The position numbers and the translations under genes are program-made. From Rehmannia glutinosa (taxonomy: Eukaryota; Streptophyta; Magnoliopsida; Lamiales; Orobanchaceae): a stretch of DNA of 64,000 nucleotides. Every line of letters starts with the position of its first letter. Position 1 is the first letter of the stretch. Positions 48,924 through 60,424 of the stretch are shown here, one piece after another. Below the pieces are notes generated by a model. The model had not been told where the DNA came from and did no database searches. It saw only the letters and a program-made list of their open reading frames with translations. The stretch covers positions 186,001-250,000 of the forward strand of contig JABTTQ020003411.1 in the NCBI GenBank assembly GCA_016081115.2, written 5' to 3'.

Positions 48924-49924
48924 GTTGTTGCTGCCAGCAAAATGTGCAGATGGACCATTGCCTTGGAACTGGGAGTTGTTTCCAGCATTTTGCCCACCTG
49001 GGTATAGTTAAGGTCAGCTCTGTAGAAACATTTGTCTACGGTGTGATTGTTTTTGTGGCATATTTGGCAACTGCTTCTGGGAGAGGAGTTTCTTCCTCTG
49101 CCTCTATTTGCATTTCCTCTGAAATTGAACCTTCCTCCTCTGTTGTTGAAGAAAGAGTTGTTGCCTCTGCCTCTGTTGTTGGAGTAAAAATTTCCTCCTC
49201 TTCTTCTTGTAGTTTGGCCTTGAGTGGCAGCATTAACTGTGGGATTAGTTCCCTCTGTGCCAAATTGGTTGTGAGTGACTCCTCCCTGGCTTTCTAGTCT
49301 GTTTTCATAGCTGAGAAGCAATGCATGAGCTTCTCTCAAAGTGCAAGGTTCAACTCTTGAAGTGATTGACACCACAATGGCATCATATTCATTACCTAAG
49401 ATTGTTAATATGTGCATTACTTGTTCAGTGTCAGTTACCTTTTGTCCAGCAGAAACTATGGCATCACAACATGCTTTTACTTTGTTCAAATAATCTCTCA
49501 TAGGCATGCCTCCTTTCTTCATAGTGGACAGTTGCATTTTATGTTGCATGATTTTTGCTTGTGAGTGGCTGGCAAAACAAGTTTCAATAGAATCCCAGAT
49601 CACCTTAGAGCTGCTTAATCCAACAGTGGTAACAAGTATGGATTCTGAGAGAGATGAGAGTAGCCATGAGGCAGGGAGTTGGTCTTGCCTACTCCAAACT
49701 ACATATTCTGGATTCAAAAAATTTTCAACCCCTGATTCATCTGTTGTGAACTGAGGAGGAATGTTGGCAGTGCCATTTATGAAGGGTTCTAAGCCATATC
49801 CTTTGATGGCTCTCAACACTTGTTGTCTCCATATTAGGTGGTTTCCTTCATTGAGCTTGACTGTAACAAGCTGACCTTCGAGAGGAATAGGGTGCGGGTA
49901 ATCTGTAAATGGATTTGTGGTCAT
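48851..49924 (-). CDS. gag: copia B gag, open reading frame
   Basis: 357-codon frame from the ATG at 49924 (MTTNPFTDYPHPIPLEGQ), just inside the 5' LTR and primer site. It contains the copia gag N-terminal region (LNEGNHLIWRQQVLRAIKGY), a UBN2-type helical region (SHSQAKIMQHKMQLSTMKKG) and a Gly/Arg/Asn-rich linker. One CCHC zinc knuckle, CQICHKNNHTVDKC, lies about residues 285-298. It is the longest intact retroelement frame in the window. The last residues run out of frame relative to the protease. Confidence 0.88.
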   Translation of the reverse strand: MTTNPFTDYPHPIPLEGQLVTVKLNEGNHLIWRQQVLRAIKGYGLEPFINGTANIPPQFTTDESGVENFLNPEYVVWSRQDQLPASWLLSSLSESILVTTVGLSSSKVIWDSIETCFASHSQAKIMQHKMQLSTMKKGGMPMRDYLNKVKACCDAIVSAGQKVTDTEQVMHILTILGNEYDAIVVSITSRVEPCTLREAHALLLSYENRLESQGGVTHNQFGTEGTNPTVNAATQGQTTRRRGGNFYSNNRGRGNNSFFNNRGGRFNFRGNANRGRGRNSSPRSSCQICHKNNHTVDKCFYRADLNYTQVGKMLETTPSSKAMVHLHILLAATTWLSLFWKLIGSQILEPPIMSLLT

Positions 49925-49994
49925 GATTGATTTTTAAGAAATGTTATTTAGAACTGAAAAGGAAAGTGGCCCAGAGTCTAGGTTTATTCAACCT

Positions 49995-50009
49995 GGAGCT
50001 CTAATACCA
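49995..50009 (-). other. Primer-binding site of copia B
   Basis: Minus strand TGGTATTAGAGCTCC directly abutting the 5' LTR, a near match to the plant initiator-Met tRNA 3' end. Confidence 0.8.
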
Positions 50010-50317
50010 TGAAAGGATTTCGAATAGAAAGATACAAAAGACATTGAATGGGAAAGCATTGTTTAATGTAACAGTAGCAGAACTTTGTATATTGGATAAC
50101 TTGATGATCTTGACAATGACAGATACATTCTCTTAAATAGATACTGAGGATTATTCTAGATGCAAACAACTATAATTTAATCATAGATTATCCTAGGTGA
50201 TCCAACGGTCCATAACCAGTAGTACAAATCATATTCAAGCAACCACTACTCTTGGTACAGTGCGAGGCATATGCACAATTGTGAGGCATGCCTTCGGAGT
50301 GTTGTTTGGTGTGTTAT
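50010..50317 (-). repeat. 5' LTR of copia element B
   Basis: 308 bp, TGAAAGGATTT...GTGTTATCA, followed by the target duplication CTTTC (50318-50322). Confidence 0.93.
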
Positions 50318-50457
50318 CACTTTCTCCCTTTTTCATCCGTTTTCTAGCCTCTTTTCATCATAACCTATAAAAATGACAAAAATACCCTATGTAACACTCG
50401 ACACTATAACCAATACTTAAAGCTATGTAAATATGCATAATCACACATAAATAAAAC

Positions 50458-50848
50458 TAGAGTTGTCAAAACGGCCCAGGCATGTCCCGGCCCCGCCTAA
50501 GGTAGGGGATGGGTTGAGTCTTTAGTAGCCCGCCTGGGTTGAGTCTTTAGTAGCCCGCCAAAGGGCGGGCCTAACGGGGCTAGCCCGCCGCGGGCCACGG
50601 GCTTGGTGGGCGGTCGGCGTGCTAGCCGCTTGAGAAATTAAAAGAAAAAAAGAAAAAATAGACAAAAAAAATAGTATAATCGATATTTTATATTTTCTCT
50701 CTTATAAAAGTGTATATAATATTTTTATAAAATATATATTTGTTATCCATTAATATATTTAATTCATTATATGGGTTGGGTGTGGTTTTCTCGCCGCCAC
50801 CTCGGGCCGGACCACCCGCCCCGTAGCCCGTTTCGACAAATGACTCTA
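50458..50848. mobile_element. Non-autonomous hAT MITE
   Basis: 391 bp with inverted ends TAGAGTTGTCAAAACGG and CCCGTTTCGACAAATGACTCTA. The 8-bp flanks AATAAAAC (50450-50457) and AATAAGAC (50849-50856) differ by one base, consistent with a hAT target duplication. GC-rich ends (CCCGCC, GGGCGGGCC words) and AT-rich core, no coding potential. It sits in the repeat that also hosts copia B. Confidence 0.75.
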
Positions 50849-50856
50849 AATAAGAC

Positions 50857-52344
50857 GAAAAACACACAAAAATTATACTAAGAAATATGCAAAATAAATT
50901 CCATCTTAGTATCCATGAAAAAATTCCTAAGTAGATTTATTATTCTTATTTAATATTTTTAATTTTACCATGAAAACTAATTTCATCGACTACCTGGTCT
51001 TGTATAAACAAATTACCAACGGAAATTGGTTGTTGATTGGTAATTACTTATGGTTTTTTGTCATTGGTAAATTAGTTTTTTATTTCTATACTTCGTTTTA
51101 TTTTTATCAATAAAAATCAATTCTTTGATAAATTTATTTGATATTTTTATTTTATTTTTATTGTGTTCTTTAATATATAATATAATTTTTAATATATAAT
51201 ATATTATATAAATTTATATTTATTGTGTATAATATAATTTTAATACATATAGTATATAATAATTTTATATATATAAGCATATATATGTATATATTAAAAT
51301 CAAAACAAAAGATGCAAAACCAAATATAATTTTTCTCTTGGGGTTTGATGCTTCTTTGGAACAAAAAAATCACTTGTTAAGTACCAAGAAAAGTGCTAAA
51401 AGAGCTACAAAAAGTGTTACATTTTGCCAAAAAAATGTGTTATATTTTGCAAAAAAAGTGCTACATTAAACTCATATCTAACATTTTATAATTATTTTTT
51501 AAAGTGTTACAATATATGAGTACTTAATGAAACACATAGAAAAAGTGTAACTAAAGCTATTAAAAGTGATACCATAGACTATAGGTAGCACGGACAAGTG
51601 CATCACTATAAAAAGTGTTACATATTGTCTATAGTAATATTTTATGACTATTATGCATATATGTAATATTTTTTGGGTGTTACCATATGTTACTTATGTT
51701 GTAGCTAGTGAAGGTTGCTCATTGTTTAGCTAGTTTTGCTTTTTTTTACACATAATCCTTTTTGTTGGATGCATGAGGATGCAAGATTTAATCAAGTCAA
51801 ATACAAATCAAACTCAAAGCAGATAGAGTTTTATACATACTTTGTTATTTTATTAATTAAATCAAGCTCACGTCGACCTTTAGATAATATCGAATGAAAC
51901 GATATATTCGAATTTGATTTGTTAATATAAGAAATCGAACTAAACGAGCTTTTGGCAATTAATCTCCAGTAAAATTAAATTATGTGTTTACTTATTGTTA
52001 GGCCCAAATATACATTTACTCTAAATCAATGGATTTTTGAGAATTTAAATGTTGAAAAACTCACGAGATTACATACTCTTCCCCCAAATTACACAAATTA
52101 ACTAGGTGAACTTTAAACACATTAAATAGTTTTGGAATTTGGAAAATATTCGTGGATATCATGTGATAGAATAAGAGCAGTTGCAATTTCAATTTATTGG
52201 TTAGGTAGAAATCATAATCAAGTGTTTAAGGCAAGATGCGTGGTGCGACTAGGTTAAGATCATTAGGTAAAGATTATGATAGTTTCAATTCGAATTGAAT
52301 GATTTGAGGAAAAAATATCCAAATAACTATATAAGTTGAAGTGA
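50857..52344. other. AT-rich DNA with an AGTGTTAC-type repeat
   Basis: No gene seen. 51170-51300 is low-complexity TA-rich. Between 51385 and 51690 variants of AAAGTGTTAC / AAAAGTGCTAC recur at least six times, sometimes inverted (GTAACACTT-like words are rare), which resembles the subterminal repeats of a small CACTA-type element. Termini could not be defined. Confidence 0.4.
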
Positions 52345-52507
52345 AAATATATAGGCCAAATTGGCCATTAAACGAATATCCATGTTTTTCAAAATTTTAT
52401 TTTTAGCCATTTTGACTAAAAACTAACGGTCATATCCTTCTTGTAATTTTTTGATGAGGTAGTTTGGTCATTTTTTCAAAAAATTGATGCGGTACATGCA
52501 TTTTTCG

Positions 52508-53891
52508 AGGAAATTGCACTTTTGGTCCCACCAGATCATATGAGTTGCACTTTTGGTCCCAAACGATTTTTTTAAGCACATTTAGTCCCATATGATTCAA
52601 AACTTGCAATTTTAGTCCCAACACTAACGGAAAACTTAACTGGCCGTTAACTCTAATCTTACGGGACCAAAAGTGCATTTTTCGAAAATTAATTAAAAAA
52701 AAACTGAAAAATTATCAACCAATTTTAAAAATTATAACAAAAATTTTAAATTATTTTCAATTTATTAAAAAAGATATAAAAAAAGTCCAAAAAAATTAAA
52801 ATATAAAACATACGATGATTTGTTTAAAATAATTGAAATTATTTTCAAATACCGAAAATTACAAAAACAAGAAATGTGAAAATTGTTAAAAAAAATTATT
52901 AACGAAAATACTGAATTTTGTTCTAAAAAAATCCAAAATTTGTTTAAAAGTCTTAACATTATTTCAAAATCGGGATATTAGAATCTGATAGTTTTTAAAA
53001 AAACTTCCAGATTTTTTTAAAAAAAAAATTCGAAGTTTCAAAAAGTGTTTTGATTTTTTTATTTTGGAATTTAAAATATTTTAAAAAAATTTAAAGTAAA
53101 TGTAAATTTTAAAAAAAATGATTTATAATTATTTTCAACAATTTCCATATTTTATTTTTATAATTTTTGGATTTTAAAATAATTTCCATTTTTTTACTAT
53201 TTTTTGTTTTTTTAAACAAATTATCATATTCTAGATTTTAATTTTTAGATTTTAAAATATTTTTTGGATTTTAAAAGATGTAGAACAAAATGGAAATTAT
53301 TTTTAGTTCTTTAGTTCTTTAAACAAAATTTTAGATTTTTGACACATCATTTATTTTTAAAAGTAACTTTTGAAAATAATTTTGAGTTTTTGTTTTAGTT
53401 TAGAATTTTAAAATATTTTAAATAAATTCCAAATGTTTAAAACAGTGTATAGCTTTTTTTTATAACAATTTTCACATTTCTTGTTTTTGTAATTTTCGGG
53501 ATTTGAAAATAATTTCAATTATTTTAAAGAAATCTTCATATTTTTTATATTTTAATTTTTAGATTTTAAATTTGTTTTTGACTTTTTTTATATCTTTTTT
53601 ATAAATTGAAAATAATTTTAAATTTTTGTTATGATTTTTAAAATTGTTTGATAATTTTTCAGATTTATTTTCTTTTTTTAATTAATTTTCTAAAAAAATG
53701 CACTTTTGGTCCCGTAAGAATAGAGTTAACGGCCAGTTAAGGTTTCCGTTAGTGTTGGGGCTAAAATTGCAACTTTTGAATCATATGGGACTAAATGTGC
53801 TTAAAAAATCATTTGGGACCAAAAATGCAAATTATGGGACCAAAAGTGCAACTCATATAATCTGGTGTGACCAAAATTATAATTTCCTCTA
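52508..53891. mobile_element. Mutator-like MITE with 9-bp target duplication
   Basis: 1384 bp flanked by perfect 9-bp direct repeats CATTTTTCG (52499-52507 and 53892-53900), the length typical of Mutator-like elements. Inverted arms of about 200 bp carry TTGCACTTTTGGTCCC, TAGTCCCATATGATTCA and CACTAACGGAAAACTTAACT and their complements on the right. The central 0.9 kb is extremely AT-rich and non-coding. Short ORFs over the arms (52430-52678 minus, 53698-54051 plus) encode near-identical peptides only because the arms are inverted copies. Confidence 0.85.
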
Positions 53892-53924
53892 CATTTTTCG
53901 GTACCGAAAAATGAGTCTCGGTCC

Positions 53925-54510
53925 AAGGAATGATGATGGTGTGAGGTTAGTGGGGCGGGTACTCGGATACTCATGCCCGCCCCCATCATTTCACGGGGCC
54001 GAGGACCCGCCGAGGATAGTGGGGCAAAAATGGGTCGCCCGTTTAGAATAAAAAATATTACTATATATAAAATACACAATAATTCAAATAAAAATGAAAC
54101 AAAATGAAAAACAAACAATCTCCTCAAAAAAAAAATAACAAATAAGAAAAATATATTATTATAAAATTTTAATATATTTACAAGCATATCTATAAATTTT
54201 GTATCTTGTATTTTGTTTTATTAATACATATTATTTAATAAAAACTTGTCATTAAAAAATATTTATGTTGGATATGATATTACGTACATAAAAATCACAT
54301 TAAATATCATATATATATATATATTATATACGTTAAACATATATGAATATATTTAAAAAATAAAAATATTAGGGGTGCTCGTTGGGCGAAAGTGGTAGTC
54401 ATGTCCGCTTTGCCCCGCAATGCTGTCGGTTATTGGGGGGGGGAAGCAACCCAAACACAATGGGCTAGGACGAGTCAGGTCGGAATTTTCATCCCTACTA
54501 GATCCCTAGA
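53925..54510. mobile_element. GC-ended insertion, hAT MITE-like
   Basis: GC-rich ends (GGGGCGGGTACTCGG near 53951; GGGGTGCTCGTTGGGCG near 54374, ending CATCCCTA near 54498) around an AT-rich middle with an (AT)n run at 54311-54330. It is flanked by related words TCTCGGTCCA at about 53914 and 54514, and lies within the repeat at 52345-54690. Its exact ends and target duplication are unclear. Confidence 0.4.
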
Positions 54511-54699
54511 AATGATTCTCGGTCCAGAGAAATGTACTGGTCCCCAAAAATAACAAAAAAAAAGGTAGGGACAAAATGGACAATTAAAATCAAAATGACT
54601 AAAAAGTATATTTTTTAAAACCATGACCAAAACTTATTTTTGTTATTGACAAATGGTCTCTAATTCAACGGTCAATAATTCAACGGTCTCTATATGTTG

Positions 54700-56560
54700 A
54701 ATATAAACCCACTATAATTACTCAAAGTAACTTAGAGAATGAGCTAGGAGTTTAAACTCGATTATATAACGTGAAATTATTCAAATTATTAAATTGTATG
54801 AATTTGTTAATACGATTATTGAAACTCTTAATTCAGCAGGATCCATTAATTACTTCAAACAACCCCTCATAGTCATGATCATTGGAAAAGTTACTTTGAA
54901 ATAACCTATATATTGGTTCGAAAAAAAAAGAAATAACCTATGTATTTAAGATACATTTGTGCTGCTACTGGAATCAATATTTTAACAACAATTCTTTGTG
55001 TCAAACACGCTAAGCAAATTTTGGGGTCACTTATCTCTAATTTGTTCGGGTTTGTTCTTTTCAATTTTTTACTAAAGGCGTGATAATATGTCGAGGTTTT
55101 ACCTCCTCAAAGATCGACATATATCTCTTTAAGATAATTGAGAATATCAAGTTGAGCTTGAGAAAATTTAACTTCATTTTTCTTATTAATTATGAGTATT
55201 GTAGCTCATATGATATCGCTCAAAACGTGTTGATCGGGGTTAATTCAAATGATGAACTAAAGTCAAATCTCATTTAATTTAATTTAATTTGTACTAGCTG
55301 TACTTCAAGTTTTGTGGATAGTTTAGAATTCATAAGTAATAAGGTACAACATCGTGTAAAATTAAAGTTCATACATATTATGTGTGCGCATTTATATAAC
55401 GTAAAAGAGATAAACACCTACTACAATTACGAATCCTAGTTCGATCTATCTATTATAAATTAATGGTGATGAATCGTATAGTCATATTTTCATTCTATAT
55501 TTTTTAATTTACCTCGAGATTAAGAAACTATTTGTCGTTGACATTTTTGAAACCCATGTAATGTTGACGTTGCCATCACATGCCCTACTTATATAGACTA
55601 TTAAGCATATCAATATATCCTGATAACTTATAACACACACTCATATAATATGTATATTTATTATATATACAAATAAAACTTCTTGCATTAAAACATTATA
55701 GAACTATTATTACAGCACTACATATATATAGTTGGTATTTTTTTGGGTCATTTTTAAAATATATTTGAAATAATTTCAAATTCTTCGAATTCACATATAT
55801 AGTGGGGTTTATAAGTATATAAATATTTTTTATTAAATTCTCGAAATCCCCTAAACTAATTAATTCCTAAAATGTGAATCCAAGAAAACTAGCATATACA
55901 CTATGAGGAGTGCAGCTCCATTACATTAGTCTAAATTTTCCTAATATTTTTATTTTGACAGATCTTATTAGATACGTGGGTAACTAACTCCAACTCCCTG
56001 AATGTCTGAACATACAACCCTTGACCAATTCACAATTCACATATATTTAATTGGTTTAAAAAATTAATATATTTAATTAAATGATAATTTAGTTAAACTT
56101 TGGCATCTTGTGGAAGCATCGTGCATGAAGATGGGGAGTGACATTGGATATCCAAAGCATCATATGAATATTAATATAAAAATACGGTAAAGTCAAAAAA
56201 AGTACGGCGATTACGGGACGCCGTACATTGGGTGTCCTCCTCTTATTAAATAATTAAAATGTAACTTTAATTTAGAATAATTTAGAAAACAAATAATATT
56301 ACCAGCACATGTCTTGCATCATTATTCCATTGACTAATTTAGTTTTTTAATATAAAGAAACTATAATCATTTGTTTATTTAAGTTTTGTCCTTTCCAATT
56401 CAAAATCAGGCTGGCATATAAGTTTGGGTGGAGGTAGATAATTTTAGTTATTGGTGATATCTTCTTAGGTGAAATATTGGTTCTTAATTAATGTCAATAA
56501 AAATGGCGCTATTTTAACTTAACAACATGCTACATTTTAGTGTTAAAAGTAATTTGAATA
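54700..56560. other. AT-rich intergenic DNA, no gene seen
   Basis: Only short, AT-biased ORFs (for example 55080-55277) without recognisable motifs. Confidence 0.5.
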
Positions 56561-56566
56561 CGAATA

Positions 56567-56829
56567 CTCCCTCCTATTCAAGATAAGTGATGTTTTGGCA
56601 CATAATTATTTTCTAAAATAATGACGTTTTGACATTTTCAAGCCTATTACGAAAAGATTTTTCCCAAATTACCCGTAAATGTATCATTTTTCAATCAACA
56701 CTAATACTTAAATTCGTTTTATTCCAAAACAAAGCATTTATAATAACTTAATGATATATTAGATATTTTAACATATTCCTTAATATGCATATTGTTTCCT
56801 AAAACATCGCTTATTTTGAATAAGTGCAG
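56567..56829. mobile_element. Stowaway-like (Tc1/mariner) MITE
   Basis: About 263 bp bounded by TA on both sides, with left end CTCCCTCCTATTCAAGATAA and right end complementary to CTGCACTTATTCAAAATAAG. Both arms contain (A/G)ATAAG(T/C)GATGTTTT. CTCCCTCC termini and TA targets are characteristic of Stowaway elements. Ends are imperfect, so it is an old insertion. Confidence 0.65.
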
Positions 56830-57598
56830 TATTAATCATTGATTGTGCTCGTTGACAACCATTGATTTGTGATCTCGTATGTGGGCTCTCTTAGTAACTT
56901 TTGGAATTAAATCAACGATTATAATTGTCTCAATACTTAGTAATCAAGAATGATTATAAATATTTCTCCCAAAAATTATAACGAAGACCTTTTACAAGTA
57001 GATTGTTTCTCAACGCTTGAACCTTCAAATGTAACTTTTCACAATTGACCAAGAAAATTGGTTGCTACCAAAATACTCTTCTCCCATGAACTTGACCTCT
57101 GACTAAGCTTCGCCGTGAAACCTGCACAAAGGGGGGTCGGAGGAGTGCTCCGGCGCGCCCTCTCCGATGCTTAAGTCAGTAACTTGTGGAAGAAGAAAGA
57201 GGCAAAAATATAAGTGATATGAAAAAGTGTGATTAGGTTAAGAGTGACCCTGGACTTGGGCTTTTATAGCTTAGCCCGGATTAGAGTTTCCGTAAAATCG
57301 GGATTTTGTTACGATTTGGTAACAGAATCATGATTAAGATATGATCGGATCTTCAAAACCCTAATTTGTTTTCCAAGGACCTCAGGTCCGAACTGACCTA
57401 CTACACCTCGAGTCATCGCCTCAACTACATTCACTTCTATTCTTGATGTATTTACCCTTGATCTAATTGCACGAGAACACAACAAATCGGTCTCAATTCT
57501 TCTTAAGGTATCGCAGCAGTTGATTCGATTAAAGATAAAGAATACAACACTCGTTCCATCAAGCACTTTAATGACCCAACGAATGAACGCTAACAAAG

Positions 57599-57770
57599 TC
57601 GGCCCAATGTGCAAGGCTTAACGGATCGGCCCCATGCGTAGGGCTTAATGATCGACCCAATCGTAGGGTTTAATAGATTGGCGAATCGTAGGGTTTTAAC
57701 GGATCGGCCCATCGTAGGGCTTAACAAATCAACCCAATGTGTAGGGCTTAACGGATCATCCCAATGGATG
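57599..57770. repeat. Minisatellite, about 27-bp period, 6-7 copies
   Basis: Consensus TCGGCCCAATGTGTAGGG followed by CTTAACGGA, repeated about six and a half times with drift. Copies alternate between AATGTGTAGGG and AATCGTAGGG, which may be true variation or base-calling loss. It lies in the LTR-like part of the gypsy-type remnant. Confidence 0.75.
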
Positions 57771-58245
57771 AAGTCCAACACTCGGCCCGGACTATATTTA
57801 CTATGGTTAGAAGGCCTATATTTCAACCATAGTTGATTTTAGGCCGAGCTGAGCTATTTCTAGGGTTTTGGGCTTTTAAAATTATCGCCGCCCTTTGGCT
57901 TTTCAATAATCCTGACACAATGATGTGATTGAAAGGACGCCCTTTCATCTTCCCTGATGCCTTGGTAACCATGCAACGCCTTCTCGAACAACGATATACC
58001 CCTTTACCTATCTCTTCTCTTATAAATGGCCCCTCATCATTCTATCATCACTTTTCATCCTCTCCCTCCAAAGACACCCTCTCAAGGTTTCCGGCCAACT
58101 TTTTCTGGCGAGTCCCTCCAAATACCGGCGAACATCTCGAATCCCAGTGCTTCCTCATCACCAACTTCTAAATCTTCTCCTATTAGGTATTTCTCTTTCC
58201 CTTCTCTCTAGTTTCTTTTTTTCTTTGATTTCCTTTTCGCATTTC

Positions 58246-59923
58246 ATGGCTTCATCTTCTTCACGATTAACTCCCCTGAATCCCTACATAACCGAATTAG
58301 AGAGGTGGTCCTCTGAGGTTGGGTCTCCTTCCCAACCCAGCCATGTAAATGAAAGATCCCCTTCCCAGATGCCACTAAGTCGAGCTCTGACTCAGGGGTT
58401 ATCGAAATTCAAGCTCTAAGCTCAGGGCCTCCAACAGGGTACCCCCACGATTTCAAAGACACCGATGTAACCGCCCATACTCTCTAAAACATCAAGAAAA
58501 ATGCTAAGATTTCTTCTTCTTCTAAACCGATCTTACCCAATAGCTCGAGATAAGCCCAAGTGACCTTCCCGATAGCTTAGCCATCTTTGTAGGTGAAATA
58601 GAGGGGGCTCAGATTTCCTATTTGTACTTTCATGGCCGAGGTATTTACCTCTACTGTGTCCCTCTTAACCAATTAGCCCCGAACTCATTTAGAATCATAG
58701 CGGGCTTTATTATTTTAACGAGCTACTTAGAGATTGAACTTCGCCGAGCTCTTCTTTGCTCTTTTCCAAATAAAAACTTCCACCACCAAGGGCCTCTTCT
58801 ATATCACTTCCCGAGGTGATGCTAGGTTTTACGAGTAAGTAAAAATCTTCTAATAAATTTTGGAAGGACAAATATTTTTCATTTCATCTTTCTCGTCTTG
58901 GGGTTTCCCCACCACGGATCGGACCCTTCCTCTTCAACATAAACATAATCCTCTGAACGATCTCCCGAACTCCGGTCTTTAATAAACAAACTCACTTTGG
59001 TCAAGTACAACTTGTCTCGCCTCATTACTCCTTCCCCATGTACTAGTTCAAGTTGAGTCCTATCAAAGCTCCTTTGGAGGATGATATCGGTAATTATGCT
59101 AACTCACTATTTGAATCAAAAATTCATCACGGGTTTTCATACTTATCTTTATTCCTTATTCGAGACATAATGATGGCACAATGGTTGTCGAGTAAGAGGA
59201 GGAAGAGCGTGGCTTGCTACCTCATCCAACCCACCTACCATCGGAAGTACTCCCGGCTCAAGGGGACAAATCACCTCGGACCACTAGGCCGATTCGGCGG
59301 CCATGGTCCCAGCTCACGGGGCTGAAGCTCGACCTATAAGAAAGCCTCCTCCTAAGAGACTTGCACTCGGCTCTAGCGCTCCCCCTAAGAAGTCCAAAGG
59401 ATTCCTTCTCCTACTCAAATCTCATACGCACGCATGCCAATACACACTCCCAACCGGACATTCTTTGTTGGGAATTCCATCTTGAAGAATACGGATGGTA
59501 TTTTGGCTACCCAATTCGTCCAGGGTGTTAGTTGCCCGAGCTCGAGTGGGCTTCAATAATCCTACCCTTGTGCAAGAGCTGAACAATCTTAAGGAGAAGT
59601 GTGCCCGCCTGAAGTAAAAAAGAACCAAGCTACAAAAGGAGGTTCATCACCTCAGAGATCAGGCGAATGTTCATAAGGTCATTGTGGCCTCCTTTGAGAC
59701 CAAACTGAAGAACTTGGAGATCGAGAACTCCATTCTCAAGACCGAGCTGAGCAATCTCCAACTTCGGATCACAACCAACCTTGATCAAGCCCGAGCCGTG
59801 GGGATTGAGATCGATCGCCGTGATTTCCGACTTCTTGAGGGCTACTCCTTTATTCAAATGGTACGAGACAGGTCAAGCAAGCCTTCTTTAGTTCAACCTA
59901 GTTCATTAAGGTGTTATCTATAG
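58246..59923 (+). pseudogene. Gag-like 'putative gypsy-type transposon' protein, degraded
   Basis: Starts MASSSSRLTPLNPYI and continues in broken frames. The segment 58622-58819 (LYCVPLNQLAPNSFRIIAGF) matches what I know of the plant 'putative gypsy type transposon' domain, whose hallmark is an aromatic/leucine-rich run followed by QL-x-PN-x-xR-x-xxGF. The C-terminal region (59684-59860) forms a coiled coil with heptad leucines (LKNLEIENSILKTELSNLQL). Multiple stops and frameshifts show it is not functional as written. Confidence 0.5.
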
Positions 59924-60049
59924 GGGCAATGGAGTATTATAATTTTGCACTCGATCAGTGAGAACCATTTCGGGGAGAAGGGTGTTTGATAAATGGTTTT
60001 ATCATGATTTTGATGATTTTGATTTTACACCAAAACAATGTTTTTAAAG

Positions 60050-60395
60050 GTTGTCCAAATACTCCTAAATGTTTTAAAATGGTTTTAATATTTTTCGGAG
60101 TATTTCCTCAAGTTTATTTTCGATATAAAATTGGACAACACATTTAATGCTTTTAAGTCAAAGGTTTTACATTGAAACTATGTTGTCCTAATACTCCCAA
60201 TTGATCTAAAATGTTTCTACTATTTTTCGGAGTATTTATTGGAATTTATATCGGACAACACTTTTTGTGTAAATGTTTTATTTTTTCAAAACTATATTTC
60301 TAATGTTGTCCTAAATACTCCCGATCGGTTTAAAATGTTTTTACGAATTTTTCGGAGTATTTCTTGAGGTTTATTTTTGATAAAAATCGGACAAC
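60050..60395. repeat. Three tandem folded repeats in the LTR
   Basis: Copies at 60050-60139, 60182-60259 and 60305-60395. Each begins GTTGTCC...ATACTCC and ends GGAGTATTT...GGACAAC, so each is an inverted repeat with two nested stems, spaced about 125 bp apart. Such repeats could be promoter or enhancer modules of the LTR. Confidence 0.75.
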
Positions 60396-60408
60396 TTGTC
60401 AATGAGGA

Positions 60409-60424
60409 GGTCGACCGGTCGACC
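60409..60424. repeat. 16-bp perfect palindrome
   Basis: GGTCGACCGGTCGACC, an exact palindrome and tandem GGTCGACC duplicate in an otherwise AT-rich LTR; the GACCGG word recurs at 60431-60437. Possibly a protein-binding site. Confidence 0.7.

Larger units (their letters stand above)
41593..50317 (-). mobile_element. Ty1/copia LTR retrotransposon B, split by a hAT element
   Basis: Minus-strand copia element of about 5.0 kb once the 3.7 kb hAT insertion is removed. LTRs are 306-308 bp, TSD CTTTC at 41588-41592 and 50318-50322. Gene order from 49924 downward is gag, protease, integrase, [hAT], reverse transcriptase, RNase H. Short LTRs and the gag type resemble the Ale/Retrofit group, an inference from memory. 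The right breakpoint of the NRT2 segment lies inside its 3' LTR, so the element predates the duplication. Confidence 0.93.
52345..54690. repeat. Dispersed repeat split by two insertions
   Basis: Second copy of the 300-bp repeat at 6190-6490. Left part 52345-52507 has TTTTTAGCCATTTTGAC. The right part from about 54505 has AATGGACAATTAAAATCAAA and ends with TTATTGACAAATGG-like sequence. The Mutator-like MITE at 52508-53891 and a GC-rich insert at 53925-54510 lie in between. Confidence 0.55.
57060..59982 (+). mobile_element. Remnant of a gypsy-type retroelement (gag-like gene only)
   Basis: LTR-like leading region with GGAGGAGTGCTCCGG (about 57140) and a minisatellite, then a degraded gag-like gene, then truncation by the SIRE-like element at 59983. 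No integrase, reverse transcriptase or second LTR is present, and the LTR limits could not be fixed. Confidence 0.5.

Noticed and set aside
48944..49297. 117-codon serine-rich plus-strand ORF opposite copia B gag
   Set aside because: Antisense of the Gly/Arg/Asn-rich gag linker, which yields Ser/Val-rich nonsense peptides.
52430..54051. Two ORFs with near-identical peptides (minus 52430-52678, plus 53698-54051)
   Set aside because: They are the two inverted arms of the Mutator-like MITE read outward, not a gene pair.
54311..54330. (AT)n microsatellite
   Set aside because: Too short and ordinary in this AT-rich background to report separately.
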